From Unio delphinus (lineage: Eukaryota; Mollusca; Bivalvia; Unionida; Unionidae): a stretch of DNA of 64,000 nt. The position numbers and the translations under genes are program-made. Under the pieces are notes generated by a model. It was given only the letters and a program-made list of their open reading frames with translations. It made no database searches and was not told the origin of the DNA. The stretch lies in NCBI GenBank assembly GCA_029339505.1, contig JAQISU010000132.1, forward strand, positions 4,207,501 through 4,271,500, read 5' to 3'. Below are positions 35,292 to 46,190 of this stretch, piece by piece; position 1 is the stretch's first letter, and each line of letters starts with the position of its first letter.

Positions 35292-35325
35292 AAATATAGG
35301 CGCAGACTACTTGAGTAGGGCATGA
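35278..35325 (+). pseudogene. Relic of RNase H C-terminus, body 1 (copy at 40209-40256)
   Basis: In a frame shifted against the polyprotein and overlapping its last codons, the sequence reads IRGVENIGADYLSRA and then a stop. The ENxxADxLSR pattern is the usual end of the RNase H domain in Ty3/gypsy elements, where it normally lies before integrase. Here it lies after integrase, next to the 3' end of the body. It is best read as what remains of a deleted RT-RNase H placed downstream of integrase. It is short, so chance cannot be fully excluded. Confidence 0.7.
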
Positions 35326-35461
35326 TGGGAAATTTGTATGAATTTGCCCAGTAATAAAATCCAGTTTGTAGTATAACCAGTGTAAATGTTGTAAGATATC
35401 ATCAATAGTTATTTTTCTTCTATTCTGTGTTAGTTTTAAAAATGTGTACATTTTTATTCTT

Positions 35462-35471
35462 AGGGGGGAGG
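35462..35471 (+). promoter_or_regulatory. Polypurine tract, body 1 (copy at 40393-40402)
   Basis: AGGGGGGAGG, three bases before the LTR start. Expected plus-strand primer site. Confidence 0.85.
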
Positions 35472-35474
35472 TAT

Positions 35475-37141
35475 TGTCACAGAATTAGGCGAAAATTTGA
35501 ACTGATTTTTGTTGTTCTTCAATTGCAAACGAAACTCACCATTTTTCTTGATTTCGTCGTACACGCATTACCTGGGGTGATTAAGTGGCGTGTAACGATT
35601 TGCATGTGCCAATTTGTAATTTACATGAAATCCGAAATACTCGTTTTACGTGGTGTACGGCAAGCTCGATGTGATTTATGTTCACCTATTGAGAGTATAT
35701 AAGGTTTAGGATTTATCATAAATTTTTACGGGAACCCAAATATCTAATCGAAGGATAGATAACCTCGTCTTGCAAATCTCCAGCCAAAGGGGTGAGTGTT
35801 AAATTTACATTTCGTTTTATTGTGAATTTTATTCAGATTATCATTTCGTATAATGATGCTTTTATTGCAATTAAACGTGGAATATTTGGAATTACTAGTC
35901 ACTTTTAGACTTTAAATACAATATCGTAATCTATGGCTTAGATTATTTTTGAGACAACTATTATTAGTCTGGTTTTGTTTATTATAGCTAATTCAGTCTG
36001 ATTCAGTCTGATTCCAGCTGATTCCGTCGTTGATTCCGTCGTTGATTCCGTCGTTGATTCAGTCTGATTCCAGCTGATTCCGTCGTTGATACCGTAGAAG
36101 TACATCACTGATAGCGCATCTAATAACATCGTTGATACCGTCTCTGATACCGTAGCTGCTAACATAGTTGTTACATTGTTTCTGGTACCGTAGCTGCTAA
36201 TAACATCGTTGATACCGTAGCTGTTAACACATCTGATACCATCTTTTGATAAACGTCTTTGAAATCGTCTGATTTGTTGTGGGACATCTATTGTTTGTTC
36301 TGGAACATCTCTGTATAAATATCTGAATGTGATTGTGCCGTTAATTTGTGCAAACGGAATTGAAGTATCTGTCTGTGTGTCGAACTGTCTGTTCGTCAAT
36401 ATCTGTGTAACGTGTAAATATCCGGAAAGCTAGAAGTCCGAGTGTCGGAGCTGTCTTAGAGTTGAAAAACGTCCGGGTTGACATCTAGGGGAGTGAGGAA
36501 CCGTTGGTTCGGGTAGATGTTGTATGCTGTCTGAACGTATAACTGTGGTGGATCCGTGTAGGGAAACGTCCGATAATAGTATTGGTCAACCCTCGGTTCT
36601 CGGGGAAACTGGGAGACGATTCAACTGTTGCTGAATCGTGCGGTTATACAGGGGAGACACATAGGTGTATTGAAATTATAATATAATTTAATATATTGTT
36701 GTATTTGCATGCTTATGTCAGATCGCAATAATATTTCAAGTGATCACATAGATATCAATAAAAGCTAGCAACTTGATTGAATACAAGTATAGGATCGTGC
36801 TAGTTATCGCAATCCATCGTGCGATAGATAGTTTGTCGTTTGTGTTTATTTTTTTCGTAAATCATACTTGCATTTATTTAACTTTCGTAAAGGATTCTTG
36901 GATCTGTGTATAATCCAAGAGATCCCTTTACATTTGTGATTCCTTTTGTATTGTTATTTAATTTGTTCATGTATTGTGAATGGTTGTGAGTTTAATTGTG
37001 GGTTGAGTGCATGAATTATTGTGTTGTTACATCTGTATTTTTTTCATTTATAATTTATTACATAAATTTATATTTTCTTTCACAAATTGTGTTTGTATTG
37101 TTCATTTAATCCACCCTCCTCTCGGTAACAATTCTGTTACA
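35475..37141 (+). repeat. LTR 2 (shared middle LTR), 1,667 bp
   Basis: Same borders as LTR 1. It has G at 35634 and three copies of the 12-bp TTCCGTCGTTGA unit, as LTR 3 does. It serves as 3' LTR of body 1 and 5' LTR of body 2. TATA box at 35696-35703. Confidence 0.95.
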
Positions 37142-37354
37142 ATGGTGTCAGAAGTGGGATCGTTGGATTAAGTGAACTGTCAATCATTTTTGTGAAGGTA
37201 TACATTTAATGTTTATATTTGAGCGTGACCTTCTGTTAAGATAATACTCTAGTTGGAGTTTATTTTTGTTTAGTTTACCTAGGTCCGTGTGTCCAGTATA
37301 AACGTGTTTAAAACATTGGTTTGGTTACCTATCTATATTCATATTACAATTGTC

Positions 37355-40222
37355 ATGTCATCCCTTAAGGACTTGGTTGCCTTAGGCAAAGAATTTGGTT
37401 ATGAAGGTGAAAGTCTAAGGAAATTTATTCAGGAAGAACAAGCCCGGGAAAGGGACGAAAGGGTAAGAGCAAGGGAATTAGAAAGGGAATCCGAAGATAG
37501 GAAATGGGCATTTGAGAAGGATAAGATAGAATTAGAGAAGCAGGCCGAAAGAGAAAAGATAGAATTAGAGAAGCAGGCCGAAAAGGACAGGATAGGATGG
37601 GAAATGGAAGCGGAGGGAAGGCGATTAGAGTTAGATAAACTAGCAAAAGTAGAAATGTTAGAGTTAGAAGAAAGAGCAAAGCAACGGGATCATGAGCGTA
37701 AGGTAGAATTAGCGACATCTGGAAGAGAACACGATTCTGCCACTAACAAATTAAGGGGCCCCAAATTACCTCCCTTTGACGATGAAAAAGATAACATAGA
37801 TAGTTATCTTCATCGGTTTGAGCGGTATGCCGAAAACCAGAAGTGGAGTCAAAATGACTGGGCGCTGCATCTGAGTGCTTTATTAAAAGGTAAAGCACTG
37901 GATGTATACTCGCGACTTCCTAGGGACGATGTGTTTAAGTACGACGTCCTAAAGGAAGCACTTCTCAAAAGGTACGAGCTCACTGAACAAGGTTTTCGAA
38001 AAAAGTTCAGGTATAGCAAGCCCGATAAGGGAGAAACCTTTGGTCAGTTCACCGTCAGAATTGCGAACTATTTTGAGCGGTGGATTGAATGCGGCAAAGC
38101 GGTGAAAACGTTTGAAGGGTTGACTGATTTCTTGCTCAGAGATCAATTATTTAATACAGTTGGGCGAGAATTAGATCAATTTCTGAAGGAGAAAGTCTTC
38201 ACAAACGTAAAAGATATGGCTAAGCAAGCCGATTTATTTGCCGAAGCTCATGGGGGAACCCAGAACGTGGTTTTAAAAGATTTTAAGTCTGGAAACCAGT
38301 CTGTAAGACCTATGCCTAGGGAGCCTGTAAAATCAGCTGAGGTAAAAAGGTCAGTTGGGAATCCAGTTTTTCAGCGTGTGCGGTGTTTCTTGTGTAATGC
38401 ATTGGGTCATGTTCAAAAAGACTGTCCTAAAAGAAAGGCACTTATACATAAGGTAGCAGTGGCTATACAAAGTAAAGGTATATCCGATAACAACGTACAT
38501 GTAGAACCTTGTATTCATTCACTTGGCACGTGTTTATTTCCTGAAGCGCGTGTACCAACCGCGAGAGGGTTTGTCAACGGTCGAGAAGTCGTGGTATTGC
38601 GTGATACTGGTTGTACGAGCGTAGTGATCAAACGTAGTCTCGTGCAGGATAACCAAATGCTCGGGTGGGAATCCCCATGTATGTTACTTGATCAGACGAT
38701 GGGTCGCATTCCCGTAGCAAGGATCACAGTAAAAACACCTTTCTTAACGGGAACTGTTGATGCCCTTTGTATGGACAATCCTATATACGATCTGACGATC
38801 GGTAATGTTGAAGGTTCCCGTCTTCCAACCATGGCCGATTTTAAAATACCTTTGGCCCAGGCAGTCGAAACGCGAGCGCAAACACGGCGAGAAAAATCCG
38901 CGTTTCATAAATTAATAGTCCCTGAATCGATCTCAGGAATTTCCCGTGATGATTTCAAACAAGAGCAAGAGCGTGATGAATCCATCAGAACAATTGTCGA
39001 GAAAATCACGTCCGGCGCGATTAAACATTGCAAGCGTGGGGGTAGCTCTAGATTCGTACGCAAGAACGGATTAATTCATAGGGAGTTTAGCGCTCGGGAG
39101 GGTAAGAAGTATTGGCAAGTGGTCGTACCCCAGAGATATAGATCTCAAGTACTTAGGGTGGCGCATGAGTCAAGCATGGCAGGACACCTAGGTAAGGCTA
39201 AGACCACTAGCAGGGTAGTCGCTGAATTCTACTGGCCAGGTGTTAATGGCGATGTCACACGGTTCTGTAGGTCGTGCGACGTATGTCAGAAAACCGTCTG
39301 TAAGGGAAGGGTCACAAGGGTGCCCTTGGGACAGATGCCATTAATAGATACACCGTTTAAAAGAGTGGCAGTAGATATTGTAGGACCAATACACCCGGTT
39401 ACCGAAAGAAAGAATCGGTACATACTTACTCTGGTTGATTACGCAACCAGATACCCCGAAGCCGTAGCGTTACCAACTATTGAAACGGAAAGGGTAGCTG
39501 AAGCATTAGTTGATATCTTCAGTAGGGTAGGGGTGCCAGAGGAAATCCTCACTGATTGTGGTGCCCAATTCACCTCTGACCTCATGGGTGAAATAAGTAG
39601 GCTGTTATCCATCAAACAGCTAAACACTACCCCATACCATCCGATGTGCAATGGACTGGTAGAGAAGTTTAATGGTACCCTGAAAAGCATGCTGCGAAAG
39701 ATGTGCGCGGAACGTCCGCAAGACTGGGACCGTTATTTAAACGCTGTTCTGTTCGCGTACCGTGAAGTACCGCAGGAAAGTTTAGGGTTCTCACCCTTTG
39801 AACTGTTGTATGGTAGAACAGTTCGAGGCCCGATGCGGATACTACGCGAACTATGGACTGGTGATGTCTCGAACGAGGAAATAAAAACGACTTACCAGTA
39901 CGTGTTAGATCTAAGAAATAAACTTGAGAGTACATGCCAGATGGCACGTGACGAATTGATTAAATCGGGGCGCAGATATGCCAAGTATTACAACCGCAGA
40001 GCGCGTAATAGGAAATTTCTTGTGGGAGATCAGGTGCTATTGCTTCTTCCAACGAGTTCGAATAAGTTATTAGTCCAGTGGAAAGGTCCATATGAAGTTA
40101 AAGAAGTAAAAGGTGACATGGACTATAAAATTGACATGGACGGTAATGTAAAGACATTCCATGCAAACATGCTCAAGTTATACATCAAGAGACAGAGCGA
40201 CAATGTCAATAAGGGGAGTTGA
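37355..40222 (+). CDS. Gag-protease-integrase polyprotein, copy 2
   Basis: The translated product is identical to that of copy 1, and every landmark lies at +4,931 bp (ATG 37355, stop 40220-40222). The identity of a 955-residue frame, with silent positions also unchanged wherever I compared them, indicates very recent duplication or strong homogenisation. It is flanked by its own PBS (37143-37160), RNase H relic (40209-40256) and polypurine tract (40393-40402). The product is expected to be the same non-autonomous Gag-PR-IN protein. Confidence 0.95.
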   Translation: MSSLKDLVALGKEFGYEGESLRKFIQEEQARERDERVRARELERESEDRKWAFEKDKIELEKQAEREKIELEKQAEKDRIGWEMEAEGRRLELDKLAKVEMLELEERAKQRDHERKVELATSGREHDSATNKLRGPKLPPFDDEKDNIDSYLHRFERYAENQKWSQNDWALHLSALLKGKALDVYSRLPRDDVFKYDVLKEALLKRYELTEQGFRKKFRYSKPDKGETFGQFTVRIANYFERWIECGKAVKTFEGLTDFLLRDQLFNTVGRELDQFLKEKVFTNVKDMAKQADLFAEAHGGTQNVVLKDFKSGNQSVRPMPREPVKSAEVKRSVGNPVFQRVRCFLCNALGHVQKDCPKRKALIHKVAVAIQSKGISDNNVHVEPCIHSLGTCLFPEARVPTARGFVNGREVVVLRDTGCTSVVIKRSLVQDNQMLGWESPCMLLDQTMGRIPVARITVKTPFLTGTVDALCMDNPIYDLTIGNVEGSRLPTMADFKIPLAQAVETRAQTRREKSAFHKLIVPESISGISRDDFKQEQERDESIRTIVEKITSGAIKHCKRGGSSRFVRKNGLIHREFSAREGKKYWQVVVPQRYRSQVLRVAHESSMAGHLGKAKTTSRVVAEFYWPGVNGDVTRFCRSCDVCQKTVCKGRVTRVPLGQMPLIDTPFKRVAVDIVGPIHPVTERKNRYILTLVDYATRYPEAVALPTIETERVAEALVDIFSRVGVPEEILTDCGAQFTSDLMGEISRLLSIKQLNTTPYHPMCNGLVEKFNGTLKSMLRKMCAERPQDWDRYLNAVLFAYREVPQESLGFSPFELLYGRTVRGPMRILRELWTGDVSNEEIKTTYQYVLDLRNKLESTCQMARDELIKSGRRYAKYYNRRARNRKFLVGDQVLLLLPTSSNKLLVQWKGPYEVKEVKGDMDYKIDMDGNVKTFHANMLKLYIKRQSDNVNKGS

Positions 40223-40405
40223 AAATATAGGCGCAGACTACTTGAGTAGGGCATGATGGGAAATTTGTATGAATTTGCCCAGTAATAAAATCCAGTTTGT
40301 AGTATAACCAGTGTAAATGTTGTAAGATATCATCAATAGTTATTTTTCTTCTATTCTGTGTTAGTTTTAAAAATGTGTACATTTTTATTCTTAGGGGGGA
40401 GGTAT

Positions 40406-42072
40406 TGTCACAGAATTAGGCGAAAATTTGAACTGATTTTTGTTGTTCTTCAATTGCAAACGAAACTCACCATTTTTCTTGATTTCGTCGTACACGCATT
40501 ACCTGGGGTGATTAAGTGGCGTGTAACGATTTGCATGTGCCAATTTGTAATTTACATGAAATCCGAAATACTCGTTTTACGTGGTGTACGGCAAGCTCGA
40601 TGTGATTTATGTTCACCTATTGAGAGTATATAAGGTTTAGGATTTATCATAAATTTTTACGGGAACCCAAATATCTAATCGAAGGATAGATAACCTCGTC
40701 TTGCAAATCTCCAGCCAAAGGGGTGAGTGTTAAATTTACATTTCGTTTTATTGTGAATTTTATTCAGATTATCATTTCGTATAATGATGCTTTTATTGCA
40801 ATTAAACGTGGAATATTTGGAATTACTAGTCACTTTTAGACTTTAAATACAATATCGTAATCTATGGCTTAGATTATTTTTGAGACAACTATTATTAGTC
40901 TGGTTTTGTTTATTATAGCTAATTCAGTCTGATTCAGTCTGATTCCAGCTGATTCCGTCGTTGATTCCGTCGTTGATTCCGTCGTTGATTCAGTCTGATT
41001 CCAGCTGATTCCGTCGTTGATACCGTAGAAGTACATCACTGATAGCGCATCTAATAACATCGTTGATACCGTCTCTGATACCGTAGCTGCTAACATAGTT
41101 GTTACATTGTTTCTGGTACCGTAGCTGCTAATAACATCGTTGATACCGTAGCTGTTAACACATCTGATACCATCTTTTGATAAACGTCTTTGAAATCGTC
41201 TGATTTGTTGTGGGACATCTATTGTTTGTTCTGGAACATCTCTGTATAAATATCTGAATGTGATTGTGCCGTTAATTTGTGCAAACGGAATTGAAGTATC
41301 TGTCTGTGTGTCGAACTGTCTGTTCGTCAATATCTGTGTAACGTGTAAATATCCGGAAAGCTAGAAGTCCGAGTGTCGGAGCTGTCTTAGAGTTGAAAAA
41401 CGTCCGGGTTGACATCTAGGGGAGTGAGGAACCGTTGGTTCGGGTAGATGTTGTATGCTGTCTGAACGTATAACTGTGGTGGATCCGTGTAGGGAAACGT
41501 CCGATAATAGTATTGGTCAACCCTCGGTTCTCGGGGAAACTGGGAGACGATTCAACTGTTGCTGAATCGTGCGGTTATACAGGGGAGACACATAGGTGTA
41601 TTGAAATTATAATATAATTTAATATATTGTTGTATTTGCATGCTTATGTCAGATCGCAATAATATTTCAAGTGATCACATAGATATCAATAAAAGCTAGC
41701 AACTTGATTGAATACAAGTATAGGATCGTGCTAGTTATCGCAATCCATCGTGCGATAGATAGTTTGTCGTTTGTGTTTATTTTTTTCGTAAATCATACTT
41801 GCATTTATTTAACTTTCGTAAAGGATTCTTGGATCTGTGTATAATCCAAGAGATCCCTTTACATTTGTGATTCCTTTTGTATTGTTATTTAATTTGTTCA
41901 TGTATTGTGAATGGTTGTGAGTTTAATTGTGGGTTGAGTGCATGAATTATTGTGTTGTTACATCTGTATTTTTTTCATTTATAATTTATTACATAAATTT
42001 ATATTTTCTTTCACAAATTGTGTTTGTATTGTTCATTTAATCCACCCTCCTCTCGGTAACAATTCTGTTACA
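40406..42072 (+). repeat. LTR 3 (3' LTR), 1,667 bp
   Basis: Matches LTR 2 at every position compared, including the three 12-bp units. Ends TTACA at 42072 and is followed by the ATAAT duplication at 42073-42077. Confidence 0.95.
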
Positions 42073-42077
42073 ATAAT

Positions 42078-42532
42078 CTTGAAAAAATAACCTTTAAATG
42101 ATAAAGTCATGAATTCTTATATAAACTGCATTCCTTTAAGACAAAGAATATTGTCTAATGGTATAGAATCACAAATTATGGTATAACCTGCATTCCTTCA
42201 AGAAAACAAAGGATATTGTCCAAAGACCTAGAATCAAAATTTATTATTATCAAGAAGTAAAAGAATTCTGTCTGATGGAAATTCAGAAAAAATTCATTGA
42301 GTTCACATCAAAAGACAAGTATTGGATTTTTGGGTTGCAGATGTCTCTGATCTTCTCTTTTGTTTTGGAGCTCTTGGATCTAAAAAAATACAAACGGTAT
42401 AGTTTGGCATAAAAAAATAATCACTTAAAATAATGTTCTAAAGGCAGATGGTGAAATATGTTAACTGTATATAGATTTTACTTTCTGATGGAACTATTGT
42501 TGTATTCAAATATTCTTGAAAGCTGTGCTTAT
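42078..42532. other. Intergenic DNA
   Basis: Right flank of the LTR array. A minus-strand acceptor-like TTTTTTTAG at about 42380 precedes a short open stretch; it is not convincing as an exon. Confidence 0.4.
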
Positions 42533-42935
42533 TGACCTATACTGAGTAATATATGGATGCATGTCGTCAATACAAACACCAGATGGATTCATGAGGTGAA
42601 TACTGAGCACATATGGATGACTGTGGTCAATAATGGAAATAAATGGATACTTGATCAATACTAATTACATATGGACGTATTTAGTCAATGTTGAGTACAC
42701 ATGGATAAATGTGATCAACATTTAATATACAAGGATACAAGTGGTAAATTTCGTCAAGATATGGATGCATGTTGTCAATATTTAGGATGATGGATTGATG
42801 TATGTGGTCAATACTGAGTGCACATGGAAGTACATAATCAATATTAAGTACATACATGTGATCCATTCTGATTATTTATGGATACATATGGTCATTAATT
42901 ACAACATATTGATACATGTGGTCAACACCGAACAC
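42533..42935. repeat. 30-bp minisatellite, degenerate
   Basis: About 13 units related to GTCAATACTGAGTACATATG plus GATACATGTG, with much variation. Confidence 0.82.
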
Positions 42936-43047
42936 AAATGAATTCATGAATAATTACATAGTTTTTACATTATACATGCTTTATTGAGAACTTGTGTGAT
43001 ATGAAATCTAAGAAAATAAATTAAAAAGAAACATTGGTAGATTGTTG

Positions 43048-43112
43048 AGGATCATTTCTAAATTGATTAAAATGATTGACAGCATTTCTAAATTGATTAA
43101 AATGATTGACAG
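43048..43112. repeat. Two-copy 30-bp tandem repeat
   Basis: CATTTCTAAATTGATTAAAA plus TGATTGACAG occurs twice in succession. Confidence 0.85.
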
Positions 43113-44090
43113 GTATATTATTGTTATTTTCATTATTAATTATGATAGCAACTGTAATCAATCATTCATAGTTTGATCACAAGGGATATAAAATGACTGA
43201 TTGCTACATAATTTAAAAAAAATAAATTTACCACTTCAAGCAAGAGTCACAAAGTTCTGAATTTTGGTCTTTCAGCAAGAGTAACAGAATGGTACTTAAT
43301 ATATAGATGCACTGTGTTTAACTGTCCTGTGTGTGAAATTGAGAAAACAAAAATGGTTAATTATACATATGCCACGTGCTTAATTGTCCTGTATGTCAGC
43401 AGAATTACATGACGGGTGATATATACACACATACATAAATGTACTGTGTTTTGTTACGTGCTTAGGCTCGAATAAACAGTAACATAGAAAGAGTGAAAAT
43501 AACAAGCTTGTAAAAACTTTATAAACAATTTATTGAGCACAAATATTTTCCAGAAAAAAATAAACTTAACAGTTTTAAGAATCAATCCCAAAATTAATCC
43601 AAAAATAATTCAAAATATTATCCACTAGAGATTGCAAAAGTCCTGGTAATAAAATGTCCAAATAATTCCAAGATCGAATCTTAGTGAAGTATCCAAGATG
43701 GAAGACGATGTCACGTGATGAAGTCAGTTCTTGGTAATATAATTTAATGAGCACAATTACTTTCCAGATTAATAAGAAAGTACATCCTCTTGATCCAAAC
43801 GAATTGAAATAATTTCCAATGCAAGGTAATTTAAAATAACTCAAAACGACACAGCTTAATATTCTAGCAGCCCAAGTTCTACTAAATAGTTCGCTCCAAA
43901 ACATCATTTATATACCTGTTTTTACGTAAACAAGAAAGGGGTCACATGATCTTCTAGAATCTTTTAGAACAAATTTATGTTCAAAAAATCATTACCCAGC
44001 TAAAAATAGAAAGATGTTTCTAACAAAGCTCCACAATGTCCTTGGAACCAACCAATCATTTTAAAAGCTTGTTTACAAATCACATATGAT
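43113..44090. other. Intergenic DNA
   Basis: No supported gene. The frame 43575-43907 on the minus strand shows no motif. TGTTACGTGCTTAGG at 43453 and AGTAACA at 43479 form a small inverted end, not enough to call an element. Confidence 0.4.
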
Positions 44091-44303
44091 ATGGAATTAT
44101 TTAACCTACGATTTATTCAAGCTGTATTAAATGCCAAATATGGTTCTGAGAGAATAAAATTTGAAGATCCAACTAATCCGGCCTATATGCGATGTCATAA
44201 TGATTCATTAACGAGAATTAATTTTAAACTCAGTGACCAGTCCAATAATTTGATTGATTTACAAGGAGAGATTTTACAAATTAGTCTATATGTGAAATCG
44301 TAA
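44091..44303 (+). pseudogene. C-terminal coding fragment, unknown family
   Basis: 70 codons with ATG and TAA and a protein-like composition (DPTNPAYMRCHNDSLTRINF, then LSDQSNNLIDLQGEI and a terminal beta-like stretch). There is no upstream exon or promoter in view. The sequence looks like the end of a beta-rich protein and not like noise. Proteins with similar endings are, to my recollection, found among virus-like Maverick/Polinton cargo, but I cannot confirm that. It is probably a relic. Confidence 0.35.
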
Positions 44304-44374
44304 AGGGTTTTACCGTAGCAGTTTAGATTTGTCTCCATAGCTTTCAAAATTAGGTCTATTTACTCTCTCTGGAG

Positions 44375-44460
44375 ACTCTGTCTGAATTAATTTTGGTTTG
44401 TTTGAATTAGTTTCGGCTTGTCTGAAATAGTTTCGGTTTGTCTGAATTACTTTTGGTCTC
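44375..44460. repeat. 21-bp tandem repeat
   Basis: About four copies of GTCTGAATTAGTTTCGGTTT with variation. The same motif occurs singly at 17947. Confidence 0.8.
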
Positions 44461-44594
44461 CGTAGAGGCCTTATTTTTGTTTGAAAACTTGGTCTGTCCA
44501 CCCTCTTTGCTGCTCTAGCTCAAATAATTTACAACATATATATTTCGAGAACGACTATAATAATCTTGGCCAGTCTGATTCAGAGACATTGCAA

Positions 44595-44862
44595 GATTCA
44601 TAATGCAAAAAGGAAAATGGATGCAGAGACATAGCATAATATTAATTAACCAGCTAGCCAGGCACATAATACAAGAAGGACAATGGATACAGAGTCATAG
44701 CAAAGGATTACTTAGCCACACAGCCAGGTATATAATTAAAGAATGACAATGACTGCAGAGGCATAGCATAAGAATACTTGACCACACATCCAGGCACATA
44801 ATGCAAGAAGGACAATGGATGCAGAGAGATAGCACTAGGATTAATTGGCAACACAGCCAGGT
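44595..44862. repeat. ~66-bp minisatellite, four copies
   Basis: Units with CATAATGCAAGAAGGACAAT, GGATGCAGAG and CACAGCCAGG. Confidence 0.85.
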
Positions 44863-45714
44863 AAGCTAGCAAAGAGGCACAAGTCGGCACAATATTACCG
44901 GCTTGGCTAACTGACATCTCACTGTCACACAGACATATGTTAACTGTACAGCAAAAGTAAAGGTTTGGAGCATTATAATTGGTAGATATATGACATGACC
45001 TTCTCTGCATAATCATAGTCAGCATTCTTGCTGGATCACTCCTTGGCGTTTGAATGTTGGCCTTATTCACTATAAAGAAACTGTTCATAGCTAATCCTTA
45101 AAGTATATAAAATCATTCGAAATTTCAAGGTGAAGTAGTGATGTACAAAAAAAGTCATCTCTACCTGGATGCTTTCTCTCAAATTTTTGTCAAAGGTCTG
45201 TTGAGCAGTTTTTGAAGGAATGATGACTATACGTTTTAGGTGGATTGGCATCAGTTAAAGAAATCTGACTGACCTTCATGTCAGTATGCTTTCTGTCAAT
45301 TTAATTATATTATTTTGAGTGCAGTTTGTTTTCATTAGGTCATGTCATGCGATGGTTTTCTGTTCAGTAACTGAGGACATGGTTTATGGCTGATCAGCAT
45401 TACAAATCTGAAAGAGTTTCATTCCAGGATGTCTCGAATAAAATTTAGTCAAACTCACATGAGATGTTTCTGAGAAGGTTTTTAATGGGTTTCTATTAAT
45501 AGTAATGTTTATTGTGTATTGGAATCGTTTGAACAAATCTATATAAAAAACTTCATGCCTGGATTATTTTATTCTAATCTGATCAAATTTGTTAAAGGCA
45601 TTTTGTGAACTTGTGTATAGCAATTGTGAATTAGGGATGCATGAAATACGATACCATAAGCATACGTGGCTTTACTATTAGATGAGCTAAAAGGTAACCT
45701 GTACCCTGGTGCTT

Positions 45715-45882
45715 TTATTTCATTTCTGCAGCAACCTTTTCCTCCTCCTCTTCCAACATTTTTTTAAGATCTTCTTGCTTGGCCTTGACCAGACATTTTT
45801 TAAACCTTTCATAGGTATCTTGGTCCCTTTGCTTAATCTTGTCTATGAGGTGCAATATTTTGGCAGTTGTTGTTGTCTGTTC
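45715..45882 (-). CDS. CARD gene, terminal exon (second half of CARD)
   Basis: Read on the minus strand, an acceptor (TTTGATATTACAG) ends at 45883. 55 codons then run to a TAA at 45717-45715. The residues AKILHLIDKIKQRDQDTYE followed by RFKKCLVKAKQEDLKKML match helices 4-6 of a CARD, close in style to Apaf-1-type CARDs, and an acidic EEEEE run leads to the end. Phase 0 at the acceptor fits the phase-0 donor of the exon at 63786. AATAAA overlaps the stop codon and may serve as a poly(A) signal. CARDs mediate homotypic assembly in apoptosis and innate immunity. With its partner exon this is a full CARD, about 17.9 kb apart. Confidence 0.75.
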   Translation of the reverse strand, partial: EQTTTTAKILHLIDKIKQRDQDTYERFKKCLVKAKQEDLKKMLEEEEEKVAAEMK

Positions 45883-45899
45883 CTGTAATATCAAATTAA

Positions 45900-46190
45900 G
45901 GAAACTGTTAAATGATGTGGTGTGATGATGTTCTCTGCTCTTGTAACATCATCACACAAAGCAAATAGTGTTATGAGTTCTGATATGTCTGATGTTTTCT
46001 GCTACTATGGAATCATACAATAGAAAGAGTTTTACATTACATGATGTCACAGAGTGTTAAATCATGCAATATCATATGGTGTTCACTGCTCATGTAACAT
46101 ACAGGGATAACAGTTGTAGTTGTGCTTGAATATGATGTCAGGTATTGTTCTCTGCTCCTATTACATCATACAAATGAAATCTTGTTTAAA
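45900..46190. repeat. Degenerate minisatellite
   Basis: Diverged repeats around GATGTTCTCTGCTCTTGTAA plus CATCATAC, just upstream (in gene sense) of the CARD terminal exon. Confidence 0.55.

Larger units (their letters stand above)
30556..42072 (+). mobile_element. Tandem LTR retrotransposon array (LTR-body-LTR-body-LTR)
   Basis: Three LTRs and two bodies repeat with an exact 4,931-bp period (LTR 1,667 bp plus body 3,264 bp; the first LTR is 12 bp shorter). LTRs begin TGTCAC and end GTTACA, with TG...CA borders. The 5 bp ATAAT stands directly before the first LTR (30551-30555) and directly after the last (42073-42077), and no such duplication separates the units. The array therefore occupies one insertion site. 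It could arise by unequal crossing-over between LTRs of one insertion, or by integration of a multimer. An assembly duplication must be excluded. The protein order Gag-protease-integrase without reverse transcriptase makes it non-autonomous. A trace of RNase H after the integrase points to a Gmr1-like Ty3/gypsy parent. Confidence 0.95.

Noticed and set aside
32424..40222. Classification as Ty1/copia because integrase follows protease
   Set aside because: The GPY/F C-terminus of integrase, the SCAN-like Gag, the 5-bp duplication and the ADxLSR RNase H tail all point to Ty3/gypsy of the Gmr1 type.
42300..42385. Possible short terminal exon on the minus strand after TTTTTTTAG
   Set aside because: Only about 24 codons, three frames equally plausible, no domain and no partner exon.
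11719..45882. BIR relic and CARD exons as one cIAP-like gene
   Set aside because: The CARD terminal exon ends in a stop more than 30 kb upstream of the BIR relic on the same strand, and cIAP order (BIR before CARD) would be reversed.
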